64,000 nt of DNA, taken from the NCBI GenBank assembly GCA_002197995.1, contig NGZR01000003.1, positions 4,898,001-4,962,000 of the forward strand. Reading direction: 5' to 3'. Of the stretch, positions 13,626 through 26,491 are shown piece by piece (positions within the stretch are counted from its first letter, which is position 1; every line of letters begins with the position of its first letter). The stretch comes from Gaeumannomyces sp. JS-464. Taxonomy: Eukaryota; Ascomycota; Sordariomycetes; Magnaporthales; Magnaporthaceae. Below the pieces are notes generated by a model, which worked only from the letters and a program-made list of their open reading frames with translations, searched no databases and was not told the DNA's origin. Made by a program: the position numbers and the translations under genes.

Positions 13626-15040
13626 TTGGATCGTGATCAACCACACAGCTCACTCGAATCCCCTCGATCAGCGTCCTCACGAGGACGACAAAATTCCGTC
13701 AAGGTGGCTTCAGGGCAGGGAATCCTGGCATCCACTGGTGCTTCGTTCGCCAACGTTGCCAACTTGACCGCCTCGCTCTTCCCCAAACTCCCTCCCGGCC
13801 TCCAGTCCTACGTCGACGCGACCGTCCTTCACCTGGCTTCGGCCGCCGACGTCTCATCACACTACATCCGCTCTACAACAGGCCTCTCTCCCACTACTGT
13901 ATACGGTACTCTCGCCGGGGTTGTATTGCTCGGCGCCCTCCCGACGGTTGCCGCACGAGCCACTCATAACAGAGCTATCACCTCGAACAAAATGGATTCA
14001 GGGAGATCTCGGTATGGCTGGTCGTCCGTTTGGCCGCGCGGGGCCCATCTCGCCTTTCGGCTCTGGCCTAGGGCATGACGGGCAGCCGCCTGACGTGCAA
14101 GACGAGGACTTCAGCACTCACCTCGGAGGACCTGCAAGACCAGTCGAGGTATTACAACGACAACCCGAGATCCAGCAGCACCCGCGTTGGACGCTCCGAC
14201 CCGGCGCTTGAGATCCCGGACGATGACATCATCTTGATCAAGTTCAAGGACATCTACTACCCCGAGCATTTCCCTGCGTACTCCATCGCGGACGGCAAGG
14301 TCCTGGCTATCGACATCCGCGAGCGCATCCAGCTCATCACGAAGCTCACCGACGAGCAGACCGACCGGCTGAAGCTCTACTACAAGGGCAAGGAGCTCAC
14401 GGAAGACGAAATGCCGGCTGCCCGGTATGGAATCAAGAACAAAAGCGAGGTTCTAGCTATCCTCCCGGATGATGTCGAGGGTGGCGGGAGTAGCGAGTCC
14501 GGCGAAGAGATAATAGTTGTGGACGGGGATAAATCCAAGCCCAAGTCCAAGGGCAAGAGCGGGAGGAGGGGCGACGGGAGGAGCAAGACCAGCCCTCGCG
14601 GCAGCAGCGCGAATTTGGGAGTGCCTGAGCCCATCGACCTCAGGCCGGGCTCGGCTAGCAGGTCGCATTCCCCCGCACCGCCTAGGACTCCGAGGACTCC
14701 GGCGACTCCGGCACCACCCAAGGAGTACACCTATCCCCCGGCCGCCCCCGGCAGCGCCATGGAGACGCTGAACAAGATCGCCATGAACTTCAACGACACC
14801 CTCCGCCCGGTAGCCGATGAATTCGTTGCGAACCCCCCGGCCGACGAGAAGAAGCGCAAAGAAGAGTATCTCAAGATCACCGAGACGATCCTGCGGAATG
14901 TCATCTTCAAGCTCGACGAGGTTGACACGGGCGGCGACGAGACCGTCAGGGCCAGGAGAAAGGAGCTGGTCAGGGATGTGCAGGGGGTTCTGGCTGAGGC
15001 GGACAAGATGGTGCCTGAAGCTGATAGAACCGGCCGGTGA
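13626..15040 (+). CDS. BAG-domain Hsp70 nucleotide-exchange co-chaperone with ubiquitin-like segment
   Basis: BAG proteins bind the Hsp70 ATPase domain and promote ADP release. Seen: an N-region with a hydrophobic helix (TTVYGTLAGVVLLGALPTV, likely a membrane anchor) and SRYGWSS. Next is a ubiquitin-like segment (IQLITKLTDEQTDRLKLYYKGKELTEDEMPAARYGIKNKSEVLAIL), a Lys/Ser/Pro-rich linker, and a C-terminal helical BAG domain (METLNKIAMNFNDTLRPVADEF to EADKMVPEADR). The layout (membrane helix, Ubl, BAG) is that of ER/nuclear-envelope Bag proteins in fungi. No in-frame ATG precedes the hydrophobic helix, so the true start is unresolved; an upstream exon or another indel is likely. Frame changes near 14030 and 14112 join the three parts. 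The stop at 15040 is firm. Confidence 0.75.
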
Positions 15041-16096
15041 GCCTTGCTGTGAAGACCCGGTTGTTGGTTTTTTTTTGTTTTTTTTTATTTTTACGTTAGA
15101 CAAGCGGTATCCCTTGGTCGCGCCACCCCCCTCTGTTTTGCTTTACTTGTATTCGGGCCCTACACTGGTGCAGGCTTGGTGTTTTCGGCATATACCTCGT
15201 CGGCTCTGTCGAAGATTTTGCGACCTAGACTTTCGACCTGGGCTTGGCCATTTGTAGATTGGAATTTGTACAGCATCGCCGCATTCGTGTGTGTTGGAGG
15301 AAGTGCTTGAGATTCGAGGCAGAAGACGAGCTCTCCGTCGATGGGGCCCATGACATGGAGCTCCATAAACGCTGGGGAGCAAAGTACTGCCTACGTTCCC
15401 GAGATGAGGCTCGATGAGCTGGGGGTGGGATGACCCAGGGGCTTCTTCGAGCAGCACCATTCAATCAAATGGCTTCTTGGTTTTTGTGCAACAGTTCGCT
15501 TGCCCGCTATCCGCTCCACGAGACTGCCGTTCCCCCGGATTTACGCGTCGACATGCAGATCCGGGAGGCCTTGGCGGGGATGCGAGGCCCGTCTCTTAAC
15601 CATCCACCCATCCCGGCTGGGCTGCCGTCAATCTCTGGGCTTCAGCGGCTTCGACTGGATGAACTGCAACCCCTTGTGGCCCTCACTGGGCGGGCGGGGG
15701 TGGGCTCGCGTGCGCCACACCAAGAAGCGACGTGGGGGTCCGTGTCAAGCTCCCAGCCACAGACACAGCAAGCAAGGCGGGGAGACGGCCCAAAGTCTCA
15801 ATCACCTGACAAGGTCACTCTAGCCCTACTATGCCTCAGGCCCCCGCCCGACCCCATCGCTTGCCCCATCCGATTTTTGGGTAGCCCTAGCACAGCACAG
15901 GCTGGACCGGCGGGCGTTGACTGTGATAATAATTTTGCCAGTGAGTGGACGAGCAGCGCCGACTTCAACCAACAAACCCGCAAGGTAAAGTATTTGGGAA
16001 TCAGAATCGCAGACTTCGTCGCCGGCACGAAGTTTGGTCTCTGATCTCACTCGACTTCTTATTTCTTTTTCTTCTGGGCCACCAAACGTCGCCGTC
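15041..16096. other. Intergenic: BAG 3' flank and uL13 promoter
   Basis: T-rich tracts at 15067-15092 lie just past the BAG stop and fit a 3' UTR. The rest should hold the ribosomal-protein promoter. A pyrimidine-rich stretch (TTCTTATTTCTTTTTCTTC, 16054-16072) directly precedes the uL13 start, as is common in highly expressed fungal genes. The 204-codon open frame at 15430-16044 is not supported by any motif. Confidence 0.5.
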
Positions 16097-17552
16097 ATGT
16101 CGAGCTTCGAGTCGGTTGTGAGTTAATTCTCCCGCCCGCGGCATCCTGCCCACCACCTGCGATATGATATCGCTTGGGGCCGCCCGTCGCGATACCTGTG
16201 TCTTGTCCTGTCCGGCTCTTCTGGATCGCGGGCCTCCGGCACCCGATGCCACTCTCGGTCGATCATCTCCGACTTTCGGCCCTGATGCACCGCGGATCCC
16301 ATCCTGGGCATACGCCTATCCCGCCGCGACTTCAAAACATCATCCGAACCGGCTACCGAAAGACGCGCCCGGCACACACGACTAACAGGGAGGGTGGCAA
16401 CGCGGCACCATTGAACCGACCAAGGCCGAGACAGAAGAGAGATACAGGAACATCGTGGCGGGCGGCACAGCATCATGCTCGGGGCGCATCCCACCCGGGA
16501 CGAGTCGCTAACTCGCCTTTCTCCGGTTGCAGGTTGTCATCGATGGCAAGGGCCACCTGCTGGGCCGCCTGGCCAGCATCGTCGCCAAGCAGCTGCTCAG
16601 CGGTCAGAAGATCGTTGTCGTCCGCTGCGAGGCCCTGAACATCTCGGGCGAGTTCTTCCGCGCTAAGCGTACGTGTCAACCTTCCTTCGATATCTACCGC
16701 GCAGTATGGAATGGATCGCAAAGGCGCTGGCTTGGCCTGGGCATTCGCCGCCAATGGGCACAGCAGCGGTGTTCCCGAAGACCGCGGGGCAAGGACGACG
16801 ACAGGGGGACGAAGCGAGACTGACATGCTGGGACTATATAGTCAAGTACCACGCCTACCTGCGCAAGATGACCCGGTACAACCCGACACGAGGAGGTAAG
16901 GGGCGCTCCGACATGCTTTCCGCCAGACGCAGCCACCGCGGCTGCCTGCTAGGACCGGACTTTGTCTGACACTCTTGACACCTGCCAGGTCCCTTCCACT
17001 TCCGCGCTCCCTCCCGCATTTTCTACAAGGCCGTCCGTGGCATGATCCCCCACAAGACCGCCCGTGGCGCCGCCGCCCTTGAGCGCCTCAAGGTCTTCGA
17101 GGTGTTCCTCCCCCGTACGATAAGAAGAAGAAGATGGTCGTTCCCCAGGCCCTCCGTGTCCTCAGACTGCAGCCCGGCCGCAAGTACTGCACCTTGGTCG
17201 GTTGAGCCATGAGGTTGGTTGGAAGTACCAGGACGTCGTTGCTAGGTACGTTGGATTCCGTCCTACAAGTTATTTTCCGGAACATCGCCAGACGATCCTC
17301 TGGCTCCGGCTCATGCCTTGCCTGCGGCCATGGGAGTCTGGCCTTGTCCCCCTTTGGCTGCTTTCGCCCGACCGCAGCATCGCGAACAATACGACTAACC
17401 CCCCTGTTTACAGGCTCGAGGAGCGGAGAAAAGCCAAGGGCGCCGCCTACTACGAGCGCAAGAAGCTTGCGCAGCGCCAGGTCACCGAGTCGAAGAAGAA
17501 CGCCACTGTCGACGAGAAGACGGCGGAGGCCCTCAAGGCCTACGGCTACTAA
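16097..17552 (+). CDS. rpl16: Large-subunit ribosomal protein uL13 (L16/L13a)
   Basis: Structural protein of the 60S subunit. Exons are 16097-16117, 16533-16668, 16842-16895, 16989-17245 and 17414-17552, with a 415-base first intron, a usual feature of fungal ribosomal-protein genes. Seen: [75 protein letters not shown]-type helix, then [19 protein letters not shown] and a Lys/Ala-rich tail. One G is missing at 17101 ([12 protein letters not shown] is broken) and one at 17196 ([13 protein letters not shown] is broken). Adding both gives exactly 203 codons, the family length. Because loss of uL13 would be severe, these two frameshifts are strong evidence for sequence error. Confidence 0.95.
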
Positions 17553-18545
17553 TTTGTGGCCTGACCCGCTCGTTTCTTGTCGTTCTTTTCGCGTTTCTAT
17601 CTCTAGATTGGCGTGGTGGCTCACGGGAAATCAACACTTTTCATCTGCGACGGAAGGCATGACTGGGGAATGGCTTTTGTCTCTTTTTAAGTACCCCTCC
17701 AGGGGGTTGCATCACCCCCGGAACTAAGAAAAAAAAAGAAAGAAAGCAAGCCCAATGGACATGAACTTACATGAAGGACGGAGACACGATTCTTCCGCAA
17801 AATCAAACGGGCGCGTCGTCATTCGGCTTGGGTCTTTCGAGGAGTTATCGGCATCGGATTGTTACCTGCCTGCTGGTCGATGGCGGCAGGGTTTGGTCCT
17901 GTTCATTGTACCTAGCTCTACCTGGGTGATCATATCACCCAGACAGACAACCACTCGAACAGGGTTTTTAGTGACATTGCATTGGCGTTGGTAATTCTAG
18001 AGGGTGCATTGTATGCGGTTGTGTGGTGGTATGGAGACTCCCAGAGATGAGGTCGAGGACACGATTTCAGTGTCGTGGGCTTGCTCGTGGCCTGGGCACA
18101 TCAGTAAGGGCTACCAGGGGATGTCCTTGGCATATCTATCTACTCACGGTCCAAGCCTCTCTCAGCCAGCGAACGTTAATGGATGCATGAGGGTGACCAA
18201 AATATCAAATCGTAAAGTCTGGCGCTAGGATAACTAGCACCACGGAGTGCTGCGTTCCGTCCAGTTCCACAACTGCCACGGTATCATTATAAACCCACCG
18301 TCGCTATGATATCCGCCGCGTGTGTGCTAGGGAAGCGTGCCGGCCTCGGCGACCCTTGTGAATGAACGCGGCAACGTCCAACACCGCAAAGCGAACACAG
18401 GTGCCGCCATTGACATTCCTATAATAGCCGGACACGACTCTAGCAGCTCTCGCCCGGACAGCCGACTTGGGTTCCACTGTAGGTTTCGTATGTTAGCTGA
18501 AGGTCTCCTTGGTTTCACTTTTAGGCTTACTCCACGCTCGACTTA
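17553..18545. other. Intergenic between convergent uL13 and OPT transporter
   Basis: About 1 kb of 3' flanks. No gene, RNA or repeat is recognised; a purine-rich tract (AAGAAAAAAAAAGAAAGAAAG type) lies at 17727-17747. Confidence 0.55.
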
Positions 18546-21218
18546 CTAGATAGCCCCAGAAACACCGCCCAGCTCGAGCGCAGCGCCCACGACGCCGCCC
18601 AGCCCCTCGCCGGCGATCAAACCAGCGGCGATGGCGTAGCAGTAGCGCTCAAAGCCGGCCGGATTCCTCTTGAGCCAGAAGTGGCTGATCAGGGCGCCCA
18701 TCAGCGTCGCGGTCGAGTAGTAGGTCTGGGGGATGACCCAGGCGACGCCGATGGCCATCCAGTTGGGCAGCCAGACGCGGTACTTCTCGCGCTCGCCGAC
18801 GAGCCAGAAGCGGCGCAGAAAGACCTGCAGCACGCACACGACGCCCATGACGATGGCGAAGATGCCCGAGCTGCGCGGGATCGGCACGTTGGGCGACGTG
18901 ACGGCCTCGGCGACGGCGCGCCAGGCGGTCACCGAGGGTGCGGAGAAGGCGCACTTGTCGGACATGTCAAGGACGCAGGGGTATGCAGACCTGATGTGGG
19001 TAGAATGGTTAGCACATGCTTCTAAATCTTTGTGGCTGATGTTTAGGCTGATATGGTAGCTTACATGAACAGAACGAAGACTCCGGGTGCGAGGAACATG
19101 GCGATGATGGTCCCGACTGCCTGGGCGTAGAATTCTGTAGTGACGGTAACATTAGGCGCTAATTGTACTTGGGGGCATTACATAGAAAGAAAGGGACGGG
19201 AACACAAAGTGAGAATATCAACGTACGCAGGTTCGGGGGAGTCTGAAGCAGGAATCCAACCCGGAAGTCACTCGTCAGCGTGCAGGACATGTCAGCACCA
19301 CCGGAGGCGATGGCGCCGGCAATCAAATTCACTCGCTGCGCCGCGGGGACGCTCAGGCCTTGTCCGGAGGTGACGCCGCCGAACACGAGCTGAGACGCCT
19401 TGGCCGAAGCGGTCAGCGGGGTGATGTCCGTGACGCCGGCGCCGTGGATGGAGAGGAAGGCGAAGATCATGGCCAGTATCGAGGCCAGGATGGCGAGCCC
19501 GGCCCCGATGTGGTACTGGGCCTCGCAGATGATACAGGTCGCCACCACGATCAGGACGCCGCCGGGCAACCACACCAGCGTTGAGACTTGCTGCTTGGGG
19601 CTGGCAAAGTCCTCGACCAGGCTGCTCTCGTCGCCCTTCTTGGCCCCCTGCCGCTCAAGGAAGGGCACGCCGCGGCCGCCGCGGCGGCTCGAGACGAAGG
19701 CGTTGACGCTCTCGCAGGTGCTGGCCCAGGCGAACTTGGCGCCGTAATAAAGGACCTTCCAGTTGATCAGGAACTCGGTCATGGAATAAACGACCAGAAC
19801 CATTACCCCTGGCCACAGGAACCAGTAGCGAGGGCTGGGCTTCCAGTTTTCTCCAACTCCCTGCGACCGCCTGGGTTAGCTCTCTGCTCAAAGATTCTGG
19901 ATATTTTCTTCCTGGGAGCGTGGCTTACAAGTTTCTTCATCCCGTAGTAGCTGACCATCCGACCCCATTTCGGGTCATCCGGGTCCGGATCAGTGCCTAC
20001 GGCCTCACCAGTGTACACCAGGAGGGGGCCTGGAGTCACGCTGTCAGCTTCATCTGTGAAATCTTTCACATCTGGAAGTCCAGGGGGTGATGACATACCA
20101 GCAAATCCCCAAGCGAAGAACGAGCCCATGAACATGGAAACACCCGTGTTAATGCCAACCAGCATTCCCGAACCAATGAAAGCAGGTGTCCATTCAAGGA
20201 TCCAACCCCAATTCTCGATCACAATAGCGTAGTTGTTGTAATTGCCCCAAATGAAGAACCAGGTGAAAATGTGCCAGTCATAAAGGATTCCGACGGCGTA
20301 ATAGGACACCACGCGTTGGATGAAAGCAGCTCCAAATGCGATACCGAGGGCCTTGATCTTTTTTATTGCTTCGGCGGCCCCGGTTCCAATGCTGTGCATG
20401 GAGCGAATGGTGACGGCAGTGGCCGTTGCTGTCCGCGGGTTGTCAGCACAGAGATATAGGAGAGTTATACCATAAGTAGCCGCACAGACTGTGTTGTAGG
20501 GAAGGAAAACATACCGGAGGGGAAAATCAGGCGCAATTCCCGAGCGACGTTGATGATGAAAAACTTGCGCAGAGACACCGCGAAAAACAGGCCAAACATG
20601 GAGCACACGAGGGTCATGGTCAGGATGCGGCCGAAATCGTCCCTGGGGTCGGCCGAGAGGAGCTTGAGCTGGTACATGGCGGGAAGGGCAGCCACGAAAA
20701 GGCCGCTCAGGCCACCGGCGCCGGCGGCGGAGGCCTGGATGATGGAGTTCTCCTGGGGGCCGAACTGCTCCATGCCCAGGACGGGCAAACCCTTGAGGGT
20801 CGTGGCCATAAGCTTGACGATGCCGTAGCCGAAATGGCACCAAACATACTGGATCCAAAAGTAAAACCGGTCTTGAGGCCGAGGTAAACGTTGGAGCAGT
20901 TGACGAGGGAGCCCAGAATCACGCCGACCAGGACGGCGCGGAAGGTCAGGGGGTCTGGGTGGCGATTGAGGAGGGGGTTAGGTTCCGGGATGTTGGTGTG
21001 TCTTGGCGGTGCCGTTACTTACTGGCCTCGATGGGGACACCCTCGAGCAGCGGGAAGGGCCTGAAGACGTCGGCGTACTCGCCCTTGACCTCACCCGAGA
21101 GGTCGACCTTCTCGTCCTTGTCATGGTGGTCGAGAAGAGGGTTGCTGCCAGGTACCGTCTCCGTGGCGGGTGACGGGTTGGCCTTCTCAGGCTCCGCCAC
21201 GGCCGACGTTGTCGCCAT
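18546..21218 (-). CDS. OPT-superfamily transporter, YGL114W/YSL-like clade
   Basis: Multi-pass membrane transporter of the oligopeptide/metal-chelate (OPT) superfamily; the substrate is unknown. Seven exons: 21218-21023, 20954-20515, 20428-20099, 20029-19929, 19860-19227, 19134-19065 and 18990-18546. Seen: an acidic cytosolic N-tail, then the OPT signature [31 protein letters not shown]. About 14 hydrophobic segments follow, including [40 protein letters not shown] and [18 protein letters not shown]. The [12 protein letters not shown] motif places it in the YSL-like rather than the peptide-transporting clade. One T appears missing near 20833 (coding-strand TTT). Correcting it gives exactly 738 residues, close to the yeast homologue's length. 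Confidence 0.88.
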
Positions 21219-24216
21219 GGAGAGCGGGATTTTGGGGGCGTGTCGACAATGCGACACGCGGTTTGGGCGATGCGGGGAGAGATGCCAAGATCGAGAGCCC
21301 ACAAGCACACACACAGGTCGGTGGGTGGGTGAGAAGGAAAGAGAGCGAGAGGCAGAGTCGAAAGAGGACCGCCGAGAGAGCCCAGCTTTAATATACCGAG
21401 AAGCACAAGACCTTGCTGCATATCTACTATCAGGTAGGTTAATACCACCCATCTTCCTTTCTGGCTATCTCCCCCTCCGGGCCATACCACCCATTCCTGG
21501 GTAACAATATCAGCCGCCCACGACCCAAGAACGAGCATCACGTTAGGGCGCGACGCTGCAGGACAGGGGAGCTGCCCCTCCTCCGTTCACCTTCTCGCCC
21601 ATGTTCTTCTGCTTTCTTTTTTTTACCTCCCCACCACGTCTGTGTTCGGAAGTCGCGTTGGTTGATAGGCACATGTCCGTTGGCGCATATGCACGCGACG
21701 GGAGGGTTGGTACCAGGAAAAGGAGGTCTTCCCGGAGGAGCGCAGATATTGGGTAGGGAGATAGGCAGGGATTGATGGAAATGTGGGGAAGCTCTTGCCC
21801 AGACGCATGGTGATAGATCACAGCCCCTCCCCGGCCGAGGCATACGACAGATATACGGATCTCGGATGGGAGGTCTGCCATCACTGGGTGTTAGGAGGGG
21901 CGAGAGTCTGTGTTATCAGAGGATTCTATCTAGGCCAGTGTAGCGTCCCGTGGCATATACCAACTGTAGCGTGATAAGGTTGAAGCAGTATGAGTACGCC
22001 TGCCAGCGTTTATCCATCAAAGTTTGACGTCTTTTTTGTCATTGCTGGACGCGCGGTGTAGTTGAGGGGAATCGTGAAAGCGTGCCCGACGATTGAGCAG
22101 CGGCAGGTCAGCAAGTGCACGGGGATACCCGTAGTGAGGCCTTCTCCTGCGCTTCTCGACAGGAAGCGGGAGGACATACGTTTGAGGGGTACCTATCAAC
22201 AAAGGCATGAGCCGAGGATCTCTCGCGGAGCTCCTCTTTGAAGACAAATTCATGTGGCCGTTGGACTGGGCGTCACCCACGACAATGGAGCATTGATGGA
22301 CCCAAAGAATAGATAGCACCAATAAAAGGCCGCAAATTTCTCTATTTGAGCCAGGAATGTGGGGGCCCAGATGGCGCACCACTTCCCTTCTCGCACACTC
22401 TCCCGCCCTGCTTGCGTTTTTCGTCGCTGTCAAAGGGGACAGCCTGTTTTGGCGACACATCGCCGAGCCGAAAATCCGTATCTTTTGCTCTACTGTCTCT
22501 TCGCTGACCGGCGAGCTGGCCACCGACCCAGAGGCCTTGGATCCATTCCATGATTTCGCCCACGTCGCACACGAGCACCTTTACTCTGCGGCGAGCCTTT
22601 GGCCCCAGAGTCCAAGACGGCACTTGATGGAGCGCCTGCGGCTGGGCAGCATGGCGTCGGAAATTCGCAGAGACGGCAGTTGTAGCGCTTGGCCGCCCCC
22701 GAGTCTCGCTTCGATTTAGCCTGGCGAGGGTGCTGTCTGCCCGTTTGTCTGGCGTGCCAATCCGATCCTCAACCCCCTCCCGTCGCCGTTTCGCCGAGCA
22801 GCCAAGCTGCTGGTGCCAAGCTCGACGGGCACCACCGCCACCCTCAAAGGGAACGAACGCACAACGCAATTCCGCCAGCCCAATTGTGGAGGGCGCAGCG
22901 GCATTGACCTGATCCCACGCACCAACGCGCAGAAACAAGCAAGCCGACTTTTCTTGACGCCTCCGATCCGCCCAGGAGGTTTTGGTACGATGTCGGCGCC
23001 ACAGCCCTCCTCGTCAACCTCTCGGCCTGTCCCTTCCGACGCCTGAGCTAGAACACAAAAACGGGACGTGCAGCCACCATCTCTTGGCCGTTCCAGGGTA
23101 CTGATAATGATATTCGTGATTGGTAGGATAGCACCTGTGCCGACGCCACCCGTCCAACGTCACCTCCTCCCCCTCTTACTGCCAAGACTTTCTGTCTGTT
23201 GTTTCTTCGTGCTTTCATCTTCCCCACACCACACCAACCGAGAGCTGCTCGGCCGCAAACATGAACCGCCCACATTAACCGCGATAAGGGTAGGACCACG
23301 CCCGAAGCGAGGGTCTGCCGCCTCCCACCCAGCCAGTTACGTCCACACACACACACCTTCCCATTCATGTCGCTGGCCAAGGAAGCTTGATCAACTGGCC
23401 GTGGCGCGCTAAGTCTGGGGACGTATCTGCGGGAGGGTCTTCGCGCCTTTTGTTCTTCCCACCTGGGCTCTTCCTCCATCGTCTACCATCACAAGATTGT
23501 AAGTTTTACGTAACCATGGCCATGAAGGCAAGGCGTGTGCAATCCGCCTGGGAAAGGGTTGTTTGATGCAACCCCAGGAATGCGAATCCCCCGTGTGATG
23601 CGGACCAGACAAGCAATATATCGACCCTTAGGAAAAGGCACAGGGAATCTCGGCTAATCATCTTGCGCCAGCCGGGGATCGAGATGCCTCGATAGGCACC
23701 CAGTGTTGGATGATCGACGCCGGCGCCGTCTCGGCCCAGCCACCTTCCTAATCTGGCCTCATGTCGTACGGCGCATGGCCCGCCAGGGCCCGTCACTGGT
23801 ACTGTATTGGGGGGAGTCGCTCCAGCTCATCACTACTGGTTGATGCCATGTGATCCAATACTTCGGATACGGCCGGCGAGCGAGCGAGCGAAATATCGCC
23901 GATAAGGGTTCGCGGCGGGCTCACACATGGCACAGACCAGCTTCCTAACCCGGGCTATGGATCTCAGGTGCGACGTCGCTGATCAACCAGTAAGGGCAAT
24001 GCATGGATAAGGGTTTTCCCCTGTGGGGTCCATTTGCACGACGGAGTATGCTAGCAGTAGGGACGCCCCAATGGCATACGTCGATTTCGTATCAAAGCAC
24101 GCCTATCCTTGGGTATCGAGCTGCTCGGACTGTCACGGACGACTGACTGGCTGTACGCAATGTATGAGACTCTTCTGGACGATGTGCCACATCAGGATGC
24201 CCGCGCCGCACCGCCT

Positions 24217-24240
24217 GGGGGGGGGGGGGGGGGGGGGGGG
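24217..24240. repeat. G24 homopolymer
   Basis: An uninterrupted run of 24 G on the + strand in non-coding DNA. It could fold as a G-quadruplex, or its length could be a sequencing artefact. Confidence 0.85.
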
Positions 24241-24673
24241 CAAGGTAGCATCACAGTCTGCATCCCCGCCACCATTTGTCGCATGACATCCGCTCCCGAA
24301 CCGAAGGAATCCCGCTAGCCAAGCTGATGACAACGAAGGAGGCGTCGACTCGGCAACGTCTCCGAGTCCCCGTACCTTTCCGCTCGTGTGGTCTTGTGCA
24401 AGTCCTAGCGTGAAAATGGGGCACAGGGCTGCGTCCTGGCGGCAGCCTGTTGGATCTTGGCGAGGTGAATTTATGCGCGCCTGGGGAGCTAGACTACACA
24501 GGTACGCCATTAGGCATTACGTTCTTCCGTTTTCCGAGAGCTGTGGTGGGATTATGGCGTCGGTATGCCCCGATCTCGCTGCCTACGAAGTCCTGGCCCC
24601 AGTTAGACGCCCCTACGCATCAAACTGGAGATTCGGGATTTAGCCGGGATTAGCTAAAGATATCTTGCAGAAC

Positions 24674-24695
24674 ATCTTTCGATTACTCGAAAGAT
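24674..24695. repeat. Perfect inverted repeat, 9-bp stem
   Basis: ATCTTTCGA, a 4-base spacer (TTAC), then its exact reverse complement TCGAAAGAT. It lies at the left edge of the AT-rich part of the gene-poor region. It could be a transposon end, a protein-binding palindrome or chance. Confidence 0.6.
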
Positions 24696-25397
24696 CTACT
24701 TCATGGTTCCCGGTCGCGGTAAATGGTGGTGATGGCAATGGCCTCGTCGGCCTCCACCGGTCTCACCTTTGCTGATCCATTATGACGCCCCTACGACCGC
24801 CATTGGGCCTCAATAGGTAATCATGCCCACTTTTTTTCACGCAAGTTGCTGAGAGAGAGGCGCAGAAGGGCTGCTGGACACGAAAGGAAGACGCGTGCCA
24901 ATAGGAAGCCACTTGTAAAGCGAAATAGCGGGTACTGTTGGTAATGAGAATCTGTAACTCTAGCCAGCTTCAAGCGATTGATTATACCTAGATGTCAGCA
25001 ACAGCCCCTTGGGACTCTGATTGGTCAGAATCTGCCGCTGACCTCAAGATGTATTTTGCTAGGTTTAGTTTGCTTTCCTATACGCGGATTCAAGATGGAT
25101 CGCTGCTGCCTTGCTGACCGCAGCGGCACGATGATATAATGACGTTTGGTGCTTAATGGCCCCCCGTGTTGAGAAATCAAAAAAAGACCAACTTAGCTAA
25201 CCGGGGATGCAAGGAAGATGGCCGCCCGATCCTGACGGATTTGCAATTAAAATAATCAACAGGTAACGAGAAAGAGGTTGCAAGCGCAGCCACGTTCCCT
25301 CTACAGCATCACCTGTTTACCGGTATCCCTGGGAATGGATCCCATCCTGGGTTCATATTTTGCACCGGTTGGAGTGCCTGTAAGTGAAGAGGATTTG

Positions 25398-25427
25398 AGA
25401 GAATTAATGGTTTCCGGTTAATTCTCT
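25398..25427. repeat. Perfect inverted repeat, 10-bp stem
   Basis: AGAGAATTAA, a 10-base spacer, then the exact reverse complement TTAATTCTCT. It sits in AT-rich, stop-filled DNA with no gene nearby. No flanking target-site duplication was found by eye. Confidence 0.6.
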
Positions 25428-26332
25428 ACAGCCGCGCCCGATAATAGTTAATTAGTATGGGCCAGGGAAGCAGTACCTAGTTCTTTTTTAACCCCACCTG
25501 TCATATTGTAGAAGAATTCAAAATTCAACCTCCTATCTCTACTATATTCTCACGGGAAAAAAGTCATGAAGGATGCCTCGTAGATTTTGCCCCACGATTC
25601 GTAGGCATAAAATATTGAAAAATATGGAATTGAACACAGTGGGGGAGCAATATCATGAGTCCAAACACTAAGGGGTATTGATCTGCGTTAACTACAGTCA
25701 TGAGTCCCTCATCCTGACGTTGACTGGCCCCCTCGTAATGCCGACCCATGTCGGAAACCTGTGCCTCTTAAGCGCCTCGTAGCTAAGCCGGCATTACAGC
25801 GGGTTGCGATGCAGTCAGCAATCCGATGTCACCCAACTCCACAACCATGCACGGAATCAGCCGCTACCAAGCTTTTTCGGATCTCGCGTGGATTCCGCGG
25901 GCTATAGGATGAGAGAGGATTGAGGGGTCGCGCCCAACCGAACAGGCGTATTGCCGCTTCTTGACCGAGTTGCTACCCTGCGCTGACTGGATCGCGAAAA
26001 GGCGGGCCGATCAATTCCCAGGGGCAGACTAATTGCGAAGGAGTGGGACGAGAGGCTTGAAGATCCACCACGCGTTGTCATGGCCCTTAATATGTGCAAG
26101 CTGTGCTATTGGCGGAGCTATACGAGGCATCGGCGCGCAAGCTGACCGACAGCCGACCACACAGCCTGATACAGAGGACGTGATGTTTGAGTGGATATGG
26201 CGAGGCAGGCAGAGCGTCAGTGGGCATGGAGAGGGAGGAGGAGGCGGTTGACGTGATGTCTAGGTGGCAGGAAGGGCCTCGTATGAGCCTGAGGATGGGA
26301 TAGCCAGAGGCGGCAGCATGGCGACGGACAAG

Positions 26333-26340
26333 TATAAAAG
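26333..26340 (+). promoter_or_regulatory. TATA box of the secreted EF-hand gene
   Basis: TATAAAAG lies about 150 bases upstream of the ATG at 26492, followed by a CT/CA-rich leader. The position and consensus fit a TATA-driven, inducible promoter. Confidence 0.6.
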
Positions 26341-26491
26341 GGGCGACTCTTCTCGGGATTGAGACCTTTTCCTCAGCATCTCTTCGCCAGAGACCACCAG
26401 CAGCTCCTCCTCAGCATCTCCCAAGCACACCTTTGACAAGAACCAAAGTCACATCACAAAGAGCCCATCACTCTTAACCCCCTCAGCCAAC

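Larger units (their letters stand above)
21219..26491. other. 5.3-kb gene-poor region
   Basis: No supported gene. Minus-strand frames at 22342-22938 and 23048-23479 lack motifs. It includes a G24 run (24217-24240), short (CA)n at 23344-23358 and (GAGC)n near 23876-23891, and two perfect hairpins (24674-24695 and 25398-25427). From about 24.65 to 25.6 kb the DNA is visibly more AT-rich than its surroundings and has stops in all frames, as in decayed or RIP-mutated repeats; I cannot identify a transposon. The right end carries the promoter of the gene at 26492. Confidence 0.55.

Noticed and set aside
15430..16044. 204-codon + strand frame before uL13
   Set aside because: Covers the expected ribosomal-protein promoter and has no motif.
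22342..22938. 198-codon minus-strand frame in the gene-poor region
   Set aside because: Opposing frames overlap it and no family is recognisable.
21219..26491. Transposon or viral insertion
   Set aside because: No transposase, reverse transcriptase or terminal repeats with target duplications could be recognised; only short hairpins and AT-richness.
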